From Pyrodictiaceae archaeon (GTDB taxonomy: Archaea; Thermoproteota; Thermoprotei_A; Sulfolobales; Pyrodictiaceae), in the NCBI GenBank assembly GCA_026986935.1, contig JALSNP010000004.1, forward strand, positions 1-5,577: a stretch of 5,577 nt of DNA, read 5' to 3'. Below, in pieces: positions 1-5,513 of the stretch. The position numbers were made by a program, and so were the translations under genes. How positions within the stretch are numbered: the first letter of the stretch is position 1; each line of letters opens with the position of its first letter. The notes beneath the pieces were generated by a model, which was not told where the DNA came from, searched no databases, and was given only the letters and a program-made list of their open reading frames with translations.

Positions 1-282
1 AGGGAGCAGCACCTGTGGCGCTTCCACCCAGTTCTTGCTAAGAAATTATACTTAGTGAAGAAGCGTATAGAGAACCGAGGCCTCGAGGAGATCAATAGAT
101 CAGTGATCGAGTCGATGTACAAGAGCTTATGGAGCGAGGAGCTGCCCAGTGCGCCTAGAGTAGCCCCTGATGACGCAGTGCACGTCATAGCGGGCACTGT
201 GATGAAGGCCTATGAGAGCGCAGTATCCTTGGCCGAGGAGGCTACAAGGATAGTTAGGGAGGAGAAGGGCGTTGAGTCTTGA
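1..282 (+). CDS. 3' end of an unrecognised protein (partial, continues upstream of the window)
   Basis: The frame is open from base 1 to the TGA at 280-282, giving 93 codons with no stop before them, so this is most likely the C-terminal part of a longer gene. A GTG at 55 could serve as a start, but the codons before it (reading EQHLWRFHPVLAKKLY) look like normal protein, and the other two forward frames close within the first 54 bases. The visible part is charged and predicted mostly helical. It has a proline-containing linker (around ELPSAPRVAPDD) and ends in an acidic/basic helix. No catalytic motif, signal peptide or membrane segment is visible, and I do not recognise the family. Its stop overlaps the TTG start of kptA by 4 bases, so the two are probably co-transcribed and translationally coupled. 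Codon use matches the downstream housekeeping genes. Confidence 0.7.
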   Translation, partial: REQHLWRFHPVLAKKLYLVKKRIENRGLEEINRSVIESMYKSLWSEELPSAPRVAPDDAVHVIAGTVMKAYESAVSLAEEATRIVREEKGVES

Positions 283-953
283 AACCGGTCTATAAGTGTC
301 GCGTCTGTGGAGCGTATACCGAGGACCCCATTCATTGTGGTAAGCCAGCTGTCTTGCTCCTCACTCCACGACAGAGGCTCCGTTTAAGTAAGCTCATGAG
401 CGCGCTGTTGCGCCACATACCATGGGAGGCGGGGCTCCGACTAGATGAGGAGGGCTGGGTGAGTGTCCACGAGCTTGCCAGGGCTATAAGGGAGCGATGG
501 CGTAACCGTGAGCAGTATCAGTGGGTTACCCCGGAGCATATAGTGGCGGTAGCGCTTCTTGATCCTAAGGGGCGGTTTCAGCTAACTAGTGATAAGCGTT
601 TTATTAGGGCGAGTTACGGGCATAGTATACGTGTTAGGCTAGGCCATAGAGAGCTAGGTGTAGAGGAGGTGCCGCAACTACTATATCACGGTACTGTGGC
701 GAGCAGGCTTCCAAGCATTTTACGAGAGGGGCTCAAGCCTATGAAGAGGGTAGCGGTGCATCTGACAAGCAGCGTCGACGACGCTATAGATACTGCTAGG
801 CGGCATGGCAGGGATGTCGTGCTACTAGGCATTGATACGAGGTGTCTCTATAGGAGGGGTTACCGCGTCTCAAGAGCTGGTAGAACAGTCTATCTCGTAG
901 AGTACGTGCCCCCGGATTGCATAAAGGTACTAGAAGGGGTTTCTACACAGTAG
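279..953 (+). CDS. kptA: RNA 2'-phosphotransferase KptA/Tpt1 family
   Basis: Tpt1/KptA enzymes use NAD+ to remove an internal RNA 2'-phosphate, yielding ADP-ribose 1'',2''-cyclic phosphate. Some archaeal members also ADP-ribosylate RNA 5'-phosphate ends. The 224-residue protein starts with a small zinc ribbon (C7, C10, H19/C20) typical of archaeal members. The catalytic domain follows: LSKLMSALLRHIPWEAGL (37-54), GWV (59-61), RFIRASYGHS (107-116), LYHGT (135-139) and MKRVAVHL (155-162). By alignment from memory the Arg-His-Arg-Arg catalytic set is R45, H46, R110 and R157, so the enzyme looks intact. The start is TTG at 279, overlapping the upstream stop as TTGA. A GGGAGGAG at 257-264 lies 14 bases upstream, slightly far for a ribosome site. 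The biological substrate in archaea is unsettled, because RtcB-type tRNA ligation leaves no 2'-phosphate. Confidence 0.95.
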   Translation: MKPVYKCRVCGAYTEDPIHCGKPAVLLLTPRQRLRLSKLMSALLRHIPWEAGLRLDEEGWVSVHELARAIRERWRNREQYQWVTPEHIVAVALLDPKGRFQLTSDKRFIRASYGHSIRVRLGHRELGVEEVPQLLYHGTVASRLPSILREGLKPMKRVAVHLTSSVDDAIDTARRHGRDVVLLGIDTRCLYRRGYRVSRAGRTVYLVEYVPPDCIKVLEGVSTQ

Positions 954-970
954 TTACCCCATACGGCAAC

Positions 971-1798
971 GTGGTCTTGGCGAGCCAGTACCTAGCTCTC
1001 GGCAAGCTAGTTAATGGACTAAAAGTACTAGTGACAGCGTCTACTAGGGGCATAGGGTTCTACGCGGCGCGCGAGTTAGCGAGACTAGGTGCTAGAGTAG
1101 CTATAGCCTCTAGGAGCCAAGAGAACCTGGAGAAGGCCGCGCACGAGATACTCAGAGCCACTGGCCAAGAGCCGGTCAGCATCAGGGCCGATATGACTAG
1201 GAGGGATGATATTGAGAGACTAGTTGATGAGGCATGGCGACTACTCGGAGGCCTAGACGCCCTGGTATTCAACACGGGCAACGTGTCCTGCGAGCCATGC
1301 TACCTCCATGAGGCTGGCTACGATGACTGGGTTGAGGCGGCGCAGAGACACCTAATCGCGCCAGGGTACCTAGCGTCTCTCTTTGTCCGAAGACTGCTAG
1401 GGGAGAAAAGACCCGGAGTCATAGTGTTCCTATCATCTGTATCCGTTAAGCACCCCATGCCCGTCTTCGTGCTAGCTGATACGGCTAGAGCAGGGCTCGT
1501 ACAGCTAGCTAAGAGCATCGCGCTAAGATACTCAAGTGACGGCATAAGAGCCTACACGGTGCTTCTTGGCAGTTTCGATACACCGGGTGCTAGGAGCAAT
1601 ATAGCGCGGATAGCTGAGAGGCTTGGGATGAGCCCCGAAGAGGCATGGAGGAGACTCGTCATAGAGGTGACGCCGCTTAGGAGGGTAGCGAAGCCCGAGG
1701 AGCTAGGAGCCCTGCTAGCCTATCTCCTATCCCCGCTGAGCGAGTACATGAATGGCTCGACACTAGTGCTTGATGGCGCCATGACAGGGTGCGTATAA
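971..1798 (+). CDS. divergent short-chain dehydrogenase/reductase (3-oxoacyl-ACP reductase-like)
   Basis: This is a Rossmann-fold SDR protein, 275 residues from GTG 971. An open frame reaches back to TTG 917, but those 18 codons largely overlap kptA, and SDR proteins begin only about 10-20 residues before the glycine motif; TTG 977 is also possible. No clear ribosome site precedes any of them. With the 971 start, the cofactor motif is TASTRGIG (22-29), with the first glycine of TGxxxGxG replaced by alanine. SRS (47-49) follows strand 2, and an arginine there often indicates NADP(H). D74 is the adenine-pocket Asp. FNTG (100-103) replaces NNAG, and SSVS (155-158) contains the catalytic Ser region. 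Where YxxxK should be, the sequence has Ala169...Arg173. Such members form a known BKR-like SDR subgroup with imperfect motifs; the substrate is unknown. The gene begins 17 bases after kptA, probably in the same operon. Confidence 0.85.
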   Translation: MVLASQYLALGKLVNGLKVLVTASTRGIGFYAARELARLGARVAIASRSQENLEKAAHEILRATGQEPVSIRADMTRRDDIERLVDEAWRLLGGLDALVFNTGNVSCEPCYLHEAGYDDWVEAAQRHLIAPGYLASLFVRRLLGEKRPGVIVFLSSVSVKHPMPVFVLADTARAGLVQLAKSIALRYSSDGIRAYTVLLGSFDTPGARSNIARIAERLGMSPEEAWRRLVIEVTPLRRVAKPEELGALLAYLLSPLSEYMNGSTLVLDGAMTGCV

Positions 1799-1823
1799 GC
1801 TGGGTTCTCTTCCCTCTATTTAC
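1799..1823 (+). terminator. pyrimidine-rich convergent gap, possible termination site for the + strand operon
   Basis: The 25 bases between the dehydrogenase stop and the pyruvate kinase stop contain a T/C-rich run (TTCTCTTCCCTCTATTTA at 1805-1822) on the + strand. Archaeal RNA polymerase often stops at pyrimidine/T-rich tracts without a hairpin, and none is seen here. No matching T run exists for the opposite strand in the gap, so pyruvate kinase transcripts may read into the 3' end of the dehydrogenase gene. Confidence 0.3.
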
Positions 1824-3233
1824 CTAGGTCTTAGCAGGGCCGTGGCTGCAGCCGAGCACGTGCTTGATTATCACCCGGTTCTCGTCACCGGATCGGTAAG
1901 CCTCGACAATAGTATCCCCTATCGATAATTCTCCTCTCTTACACAGCTCCTCCTCTAGGCGGGCTAGCCCCTCCTCGTAGCTCCCCGCATCGACTACGAT
2001 CGGCTCAAGCCCCCATAGTATTGCTAGTCTCCGGGCTATTTTCTCGCTAGGAGTACCTATTATCGTCCGGGGATACGGCCTCGAGGCAGCTATCCTTGGC
2101 GGCAGTGTCCCATGTATCGAGAACACTAATATGGCTTCGGCTCCCACGGACTCAGCCGTCTCCACGATACTGTTAGCGTAAGCCCATCGCTTCTCTCGCG
2201 GCGGGTACTTCTCAACAACAGTGTTTTCCTCAGCACGCCTCAGTATCTTCCTCAGCCACTTCACCGTCTCCAAGGGGTAGCGCCCGATAGCCGTCTCGCC
2301 GGCAAGCATTATGGCGTCAACACCCTGGCTTACAGCCACATAGACATCCGTTACCTCCGCCCTGGTAGGCGTAGGCGAGTTAACCATGCTCTCAAGAACC
2401 TGGGTCGCAACCATTACGGGCTTACCCTGCCTCCTAGCCTCATCTACGATCCTTTCCTGGAGCAGTGGCACCTCCTCTAGGCCGTAGTTCATTCCAAGGT
2501 CGCCGCGAGCCACGACCACGAGGTCGCTCTCCCTAACTATTTGCTCAAGGTTCTCTACAGCGCTACGGGTCTCTATCTTCGCGGCTATGGCTTGCTCGCC
2601 GCCCTTGCCGCGCACAATATTTCTGAGGACACGTAGGTCTTCTGCATCTCTTACATAGCTTAGCGCTATGTAGTCAAAACCATGTCTCACGGCAAACTCT
2701 ATAGCCTCCAAGTCCTTCTCGGTGATAGCGGGTAACCCTAGCTCCTTACCCTGTACAACAACGGCTTTACGCGAAGTTATACGCGCCGGTGTGAGAGCCT
2801 CGACAGTAACCCTATCACCGCTAACACTTATCACCCGGAGACGGGCACGCCCATCATCCATCACTATTATATCGCCTTCCTCGATGCTCGCGAAGAACCT
2901 TGGAAGCGGGAGCGGTGCGACACGATCCCGTCCACCCTTAGCCTTCTCAGCGAGAACAATATCGGCCTTATCACCTGGGCTAAGCTCTATAGGCTCCTCT
3001 AATACGCCCAGCCTTACACTCGGCCCAACGAGGTCACCCATGAGAGCCACGGGGCGCCCTATCTTATTCTCAGCGGCCCTAACAGCCTCTACAAGCCTGC
3101 TCCAAGACCCTGGATCCCCGTGGGCAAAGTTGATACGAAAACCAGCTACGCCGAAGAGCATAAGCCTCTCAATAATGCTTTGATCACTCGTTGACGGGCC
3201 TAGCGAGACAACCATCTTTACGTGCAACACCAC
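1824..3233 (-). CDS. pyk: pyruvate kinase
   Basis: It converts phosphoenolpyruvate and ADP to pyruvate and ATP, the last step of glycolysis, in the cytoplasm. The 469 residues fit the archaeal size. The N-terminal VKMVVSLGPS (5-14) and RINFAHG (33-39) start the barrel. The lid B domain (about 76-160) is followed by GKELGLPAITEKD (162-174), ALSYVR (190-195), AAKIETRSAVEN (217-228; catalytic Lys219, metal ligand Glu221), ARGDLG (242-247; metal ligand Asp245), ATQVLESM (276-283) and PTRAEVTDV. The C-terminal domain is complete. Two K+-site residues are changed: Ala37 replaces the usual Ser, and DLVGPSVRL (67-75) replaces DTKGPEIRT, so Leu68 stands for Thr and Ser72 for the Glu/Lys switch position. 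The start is GTG 3233, with GTG 3230 and TTG 3227 as alternatives; GGGGTG lies directly before it. It is divergent from superoxide reductase and convergent with the dehydrogenase. Confidence 0.96.
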   Translation of the reverse strand: MVLHVKMVVSLGPSTSDQSIIERLMLFGVAGFRINFAHGDPGSWSRLVEAVRAAENKIGRPVALMGDLVGPSVRLGVLEEPIELSPGDKADIVLAEKAKGGRDRVAPLPLPRFFASIEEGDIIVMDDGRARLRVISVSGDRVTVEALTPARITSRKAVVVQGKELGLPAITEKDLEAIEFAVRHGFDYIALSYVRDAEDLRVLRNIVRGKGGEQAIAAKIETRSAVENLEQIVRESDLVVVARGDLGMNYGLEEVPLLQERIVDEARRQGKPVMVATQVLESMVNSPTPTRAEVTDVYVAVSQGVDAIMLAGETAIGRYPLETVKWLRKILRRAEENTVVEKYPPREKRWAYANSIVETAESVGAEAILVFSIHGTLPPRIAASRPYPRTIIGTPSEKIARRLAILWGLEPIVVDAGSYEEGLARLEEELCKRGELSIGDTIVEAYRSGDENRVIIKHVLGCSHGPAKT

Positions 3234-3257
3234 ACCCCGCGACTAAGAGGGCGCTCA

Positions 3258-3274
3258 CCAACTATATTACTTGG
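3258..3274 (-). promoter_or_regulatory. putative TATA promoter of pyruvate kinase
   Basis: On the - strand the sequence reads GTAATATAGT (3270-3261), centred about 26 bases before position 3239. Transcription would therefore begin within a few bases of the GTG start, giving a very short leader that contains little beyond GGGGTG (3239-3234). The TATA element is framed by CCAA (3258-3261) and TTGG (3271-3274), a weak 4-bp dyad that could be an operator half-site pair or chance. This is based on sequence pattern only. Confidence 0.4.
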
Positions 3275-3331
3275 CTTATCAATGTCCACAACGAGCCATC
3301 ATGACCGCGGAGAGTTAATTAATCGAAACAA

Positions 3332-3380
3332 AAAGACTATGTAAACACAGGTTAAACAAATTGAGTTAATCATAGTCTTT
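3332..3380. repeat. perfect 10-bp inverted repeat upstream of superoxide reductase
   Basis: AAAGACTATG at 3332-3341 is the exact reverse complement of CATAGTCTTT at 3371-3380, with a 29-base spacer. The right arm runs straight into the putative TATA box (TTTAAA, 3378-3383). The direct repeat GAGTTAAT (3312-3319 and 3363-3370) lies beside each arm. The layout fits an operator pair for a dimeric regulator covering the promoter. A transcript hairpin is less likely, because the expected start site lies downstream. Confidence 0.45.
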
Positions 3381-3384
3381 AAAC
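3376..3384 (+). promoter_or_regulatory. putative TATA box for superoxide reductase
   Basis: CTTTAAAC resembles the crenarchaeal box A. It predicts a start near 3405-3407 and an A/C-rich leader of about 40 bases. A weaker alternative, AATAACCATAAAC (3417-3429), would give a nearly leaderless transcript. The presence of a GGTG ribosome site at 3436-3439 favours the upstream box. Confidence 0.35.
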
Positions 3385-3435
3385 CAACCACAAAACAAAA
3401 ACTATTTCTACTCACAAATAACCATAAACTAACAC

Positions 3436-3439
3436 GGTG
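3436..3439 (+). promoter_or_regulatory. short Shine-Dalgarno (GGTG) for superoxide reductase
   Basis: GGTG pairs with the CACC of the 16S 3' end and sits 7 bases before ATG 3447. It is the only GGTG in the A/C-rich leader and supports ATG 3447 as the start. Confidence 0.5.
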
Positions 3440-3446
3440 CATACAC

Positions 3447-3821
3447 ATGGCCAAGAAGTTCGGAGAACTAATATACACCAAGGAAACAGGAGGCCCAGTA
3501 GCAACAAAAGCAGAAAGCCACACACCAACACTAGAAGTACCAGAGAAAGTAAAGAAAGGAGAACCATTCGAAATCAAAGTCAAAGTAGGCCCACACCCTA
3601 ACGAGCCACAACACTCGATACGAAGAATAGAGATATGGTTCTACGAAGAAGGCAGAGTATTCAACCCAATAAGAATAGCCAGCATAGAGCTAGAACCAGT
3701 ATACTCAGAGCCAGAAATAACAATAAAAACCAAACTAAACAAAAGCGGAACAATATACGCACTAGCATACTGCAACCTACACGGAATATGGGAAGAAAGA
3801 AAAGACATCACAGTAGAATAA
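3447..3821 (+). CDS. sor: superoxide reductase, neelaredoxin (1Fe) type
   Basis: It reduces superoxide to hydrogen peroxide at a mononuclear iron centre without producing oxygen, typical of oxygen-sensitive hyperthermophiles. The 124 residues match the single-domain neelaredoxin class, without the N-terminal desulforedoxin domain. Aligned to the Pyrococcus furiosus enzyme, the iron ligands are all present: H25, H50, H56 (in PHPNEPQH), C109 and H112 (in YCNLHGIWE). Glu23 of the EKH motif is kept, but the usually conserved Lys is Ser24; the Ignicoccus hospitalis enzyme is known to work without this Lys. The coding strand is unusual: hand count gives about 13% T, codons mostly end in A, Ile is nearly always ATA and Arg mainly AGA, unlike the left-hand genes. 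ATG start with GGTG 7 bases upstream. It is transcribed divergently from pyruvate kinase and appears monocistronic. Confidence 0.95.
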   Translation: MAKKFGELIYTKETGGPVATKAESHTPTLEVPEKVKKGEPFEIKVKVGPHPNEPQHSIRRIEIWFYEEGRVFNPIRIASIELEPVYSEPEITIKTKLNKSGTIYALAYCNLHGIWEERKDITVE

Positions 3822-3874
3822 CCTAAAAGCTAAGACAACATAACCGATACGAAACAAACAAATTATTAATTTCA

Positions 3875-3918
3875 TTGTTTTTGTACTAATTACAAATATG
3901 ATACTAAGTACAAAACAA
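3875..3918. repeat. inverted repeat downstream of superoxide reductase, possible terminator or transcript-end hairpin
   Basis: TTGTTTTTGTACT (3875-3887) and AGTACAAAACAA (3907-3918) are reverse complements except for one extra T; the inner 9 bp (3879-3887 with 3907-3915) are perfect. A competing smaller repeat, TTTGTA/TACAAA (3880-3885 and 3891-3896), shares the left arm. It lies 54 bases after the superoxide reductase stop and includes a T5 run, so a role at the transcript end is plausible. A binding site is the alternative. Confidence 0.4.
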
Positions 3919-4088
3919 GGATCACACTATTTATCCAGGTCTCTCAGGACTTTTCATGTACTTTGACATAACCGAATAGCTCCCTCTTAATCCTCATCAT
4001 TGCTTAAACTCTAGCAGTCTTCTTCAGCTCTCGCCCCACTTCCTACAAAATCCGGAAACATTATAGACCTTGACGTATAGGTTATAAA

Positions 4089-4100
4089 CCTTTTAAAAGG
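4089..4100. repeat. perfect 12-bp palindrome beside TATA-like sequence
   Basis: CCTTTTAAAAGG is self-complementary and follows GGTTATAAACC directly, itself nearly symmetrical. It lies about 115 bases before the putative start at 4214. It could be an operator, but AT-rich palindromes of this length can arise by chance. Confidence 0.3.
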
Positions 4101-4213
4101 CTGTGAAAAATTACCTTTTCTTATAATTCTTACCTATAAAAATAACAAATATTAGAACCGGATAAGAGTTTTCTGCTAAAACGTGTGAACAACTATGTAT
4201 TGGCGAGAATTTT

Positions 4214-4813
4214 ATGAAGCCCGGATATGATGAGTTCAGAGATTATTTAAAACTTGTACGCAAACTTTATGTATTGACATCGAGCTTTATCAAACGCTAT
4301 AATAATATAATCAAGCAGGTAAACGGAAATATGTAAGATATTAAAAACGCAAAGATAGTTAGAGAAAGTATTGAAAATGAGGAAGGTATAGAGGGCGTTG
4401 AGAGCGCGTTACATTATCAGTTAAAGGTATTCCCTGTGTACTATCTTATAAAGAAATTGAAGGTATTAGAAGAGGATATAGAAACAGAAGCTGAGCTAAT
4501 GATTAATGGTAGAAAGATAATACCAGATATTTATGTTAAATCAAGGAAATTAGCTACAGAAATTGAAACATTCTATGGGACAGGCTTGACACCTTGGAGA
4601 AAACTTTGGAAAACTATTGAAAAATACACAAGGGGCAATGTAGCAGATGAGGTTTGGATCGTTATCCCTCTATTACAAACCATGTTATACTTGAAGGATT
4701 TGATAAATGAACTCAGAGAACTTAAAGAAAAAGGCTACAGCTTTATAAAAATATATACAGTAAATTTATCTAAAGGAAAGCTTATATCAATAGAAAAATA
4801 TCTAAAAACTTAA
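4214..4813 (+). pseudogene. PD-(D/E)XK-like nuclease frame interrupted by an in-frame TAA
   Basis: One frame runs from ATG 4214 to the stop ending at 4813 (200 codons), broken only by TAA at 4334-4336 (codon 41). After that stop, protein-like sequence resumes at once (GVESALHYQLKVFPVYYL, codons 61-78), but there is no ATG, GTG or TTG before GTG 4436, which would lose the first helix. The C-terminal 125 codons show a restriction-endonuclease-like order: acidic helix, IIPDIYV (Asp at codon 105), ATEIETFYG (Glu at 116 and 118, so ExE rather than ExK), a basic helix PWRKLWKTIEKY, then strand VWIVIP. I recognise the general archaeal pattern IExE.YG...KL..TIEKY but no named family. It could be a dead gene, two small genes, a non-canonical start such as ATT 4340, or a sequence error. 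It is AT-rich, unlike the left half, and convergent with the gene at 5039-5513. Confidence 0.55.
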
Positions 4814-4905
4814 GTAAACTATTTAGTAAATTAATATAATTGGTATTTTTCTTGGCTGTATCTAGACATAATCCAGCATGGATAGGGGCAAAGGTTTGAT
4901 AGGCA

Positions 4906-4919
4906 TAGAAAGCTTTATA
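4906..4919 (+). promoter_or_regulatory. strong BRE/TATA-like promoter upstream of the hairpin
   Basis: TAGAAAGCTTTATA combines an A-rich BRE-like part with the crenarchaeal box A TTTATA (4914-4919). The expected start lies near 4943-4945, just before GTG 4945 and ATG 4951, and about 30 bases before the GC-rich hairpin. No conventional gene follows on this strand, which makes the element notable. Confidence 0.5.
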
Positions 4920-4942
4920 CCCTTATCTGAACTACGATATAC

Positions 4943-5037
4943 TAGTGGAGATGTTAGTAGAAGATAGATGTCTCCGCCAGGGAGTGGCGCCCAGCGGTAA
5001 GTACCCGATGCTCCGCTGGGTTGCCGTGACCTGGCGG
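4943..5037 (+). ncRNA. candidate structured RNA with a long GC-rich hairpin
   Basis: Bases 4974-5037 fold into a nearly continuous stem: CCGCCAGG/CCTGGCGG (8 bp), an opposed GA/GA that can form tandem sheared G-A pairs (4982-4983 with 5028-5029), GTGGC/GCCGT (5 pairs, two G-U), one G-U with a bulged U, then CCCAGCGG/CCGCTGGG (8 bp) around a 15-base loop. The surroundings are AT-rich, and a GC-rich island in such a background is a classic sign of structured RNA in hyperthermophiles. A good TATA box puts transcription start near 4943. On the other strand the stem begins one base after the stop of the gene at 5039-5513, so it could instead be a 3'-end hairpin for that gene. A 35-codon frame (4951-5058, ATG) also reads through the stem. 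No clear C/D, H/ACA or tRNA signature was found. Confidence 0.35.
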
Positions 5038-5038
5038 T

Positions 5039-5513
5039 CTATTTCTCAAATCTCCTGAGTTCTTCCCGGAATTTCTTTGGATTCTCTTTTAGTATTTTTC
5101 TAAAATAGTTTGCTATACTATCTGCCAATAGCATTAACCTCCTATGGTGTTTGTATCTGATGTTTTTCTCCGGAATTATTAACATGTTTTTATCTCTCAG
5201 TAAGTGTAATAGCTTATCATCTATTAACACTATCGTAGGGTTTGTGTACTTAATAAATCTTAATAGCTCATTAACGTCTGTGAAAACCCTCACGTAAAGC
5301 AGATATTTCGAAATTTTCGAGAAGCGTTTAGGAAGTTTGGCTAAATAGCTACGCTTTCTCCTGGGATGTATTTCCCTGAAGTGCTTTAGCCATGAAACTT
5401 CATCAAGAAAGTCCTCTTTCTTTAAGATATGTTCTCTCGCACCTACTACGACGAATACCTTAGCGCCGTCCTCGCTTCTATCAACAGCTATAACAAGGTC
5501 GTTAAAAACTCAT
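5039..5513 (-). pseudogene. possible RNase H-like protein gene, frameshifted at its start
   Basis: The - strand frame ending in TAG (5041-5039) is open back to 5509 but has no ATG, GTG or TTG before GTG 5293. Callers would therefore give only 84 residues. The skipped part is clearly protein-like (LVIAVDRSEDGAKVFVVVGA). ATG 5513 lies in another frame and stops after three codons (ATG AGT TTT TAA). Dropping one T from the T5 tract (5508-5504) joins it to the body and gives 157 residues. In that form, Asp11 sits in a first strand followed by a hairpin strand, Asp98/99 in TIVLIDD, and Asp131 in the helix LMLLADSIANYFRK. This acidic spacing resembles RNase H-like nucleases and loosely DUF3800. That assignment is a guess. 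The C-terminus is a basic helix. It may be truly broken, corrected by frameshifting, or a homopolymer sequence error. Confidence 0.5.

Larger units (their letters stand above)
3822..4213. other. 392-base AT-rich stretch with no convincing gene
   Basis: No frame on either strand gives a coding-like product of useful length. The first part holds T-rich runs (TTATTAATTTCATTGTTTTT, 3863-3882) suitable for ending the superoxide reductase transcript, and overlapping inverted repeats (3875-3918). The middle (about 3935-4060) is less AT-rich but carries stops in all frames. The end has several TATA-like elements (TTATAAAC near 4082, CTATAAAA near 4134) and the palindrome at 4089-4100. The later TATA could drive the nuclease-like gene starting at 4214. 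Confidence 0.6.

Noticed and set aside
1060..1545. Two 70-75 codon frames on the - strand inside the dehydrogenase gene
   Set aside because: They are antisense to a clear SDR protein, with Ser-rich products and no recognisable domain.
2722..3183. 153-codon frame on the + strand inside the pyruvate kinase gene
   Set aside because: It lies wholly opposite a complete, motif-rich pyruvate kinase frame and its product is low-complexity Ser/Thr/Pro-rich, typical of an antisense shadow.
3299..3583. 94-codon - strand frame covering the superoxide reductase leader and 5' part
   Set aside because: The T-poor coding strand makes the opposite strand poor in stops; the hydrophobic Phe/Val-rich product is a by-product of that skew.
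3635..3826. 63-codon + strand frame overlapping superoxide reductase
   Set aside because: It is the shifted frame of an A-rich gene, giving an Arg/Asn/Gln-rich product without family features.
3938..4066. Short - strand coding-like pieces (such as GRELKKTARV then MMRIKRELFGYVKVHEKS) hinting at an antitoxin remnant
   Set aside because: The pieces are under 20 codons, broken by stops, and too short to separate from chance.
4974..5037. tRNA or tRNA-like gene at the GC-rich block
   Set aside because: There is no cloverleaf, no TTC-type T loop and no D-loop GG; it folds as a single long hairpin.
4965..5045. H/ACA guide RNA reading of the hairpin, especially on the - strand where ACA follows the stem by two bases
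   Set aside because: The pocket-to-ACA distance is about 18 bases rather than 14-16, the pocket can pair internally, and no K-turn or k-loop is evident in the upper part.
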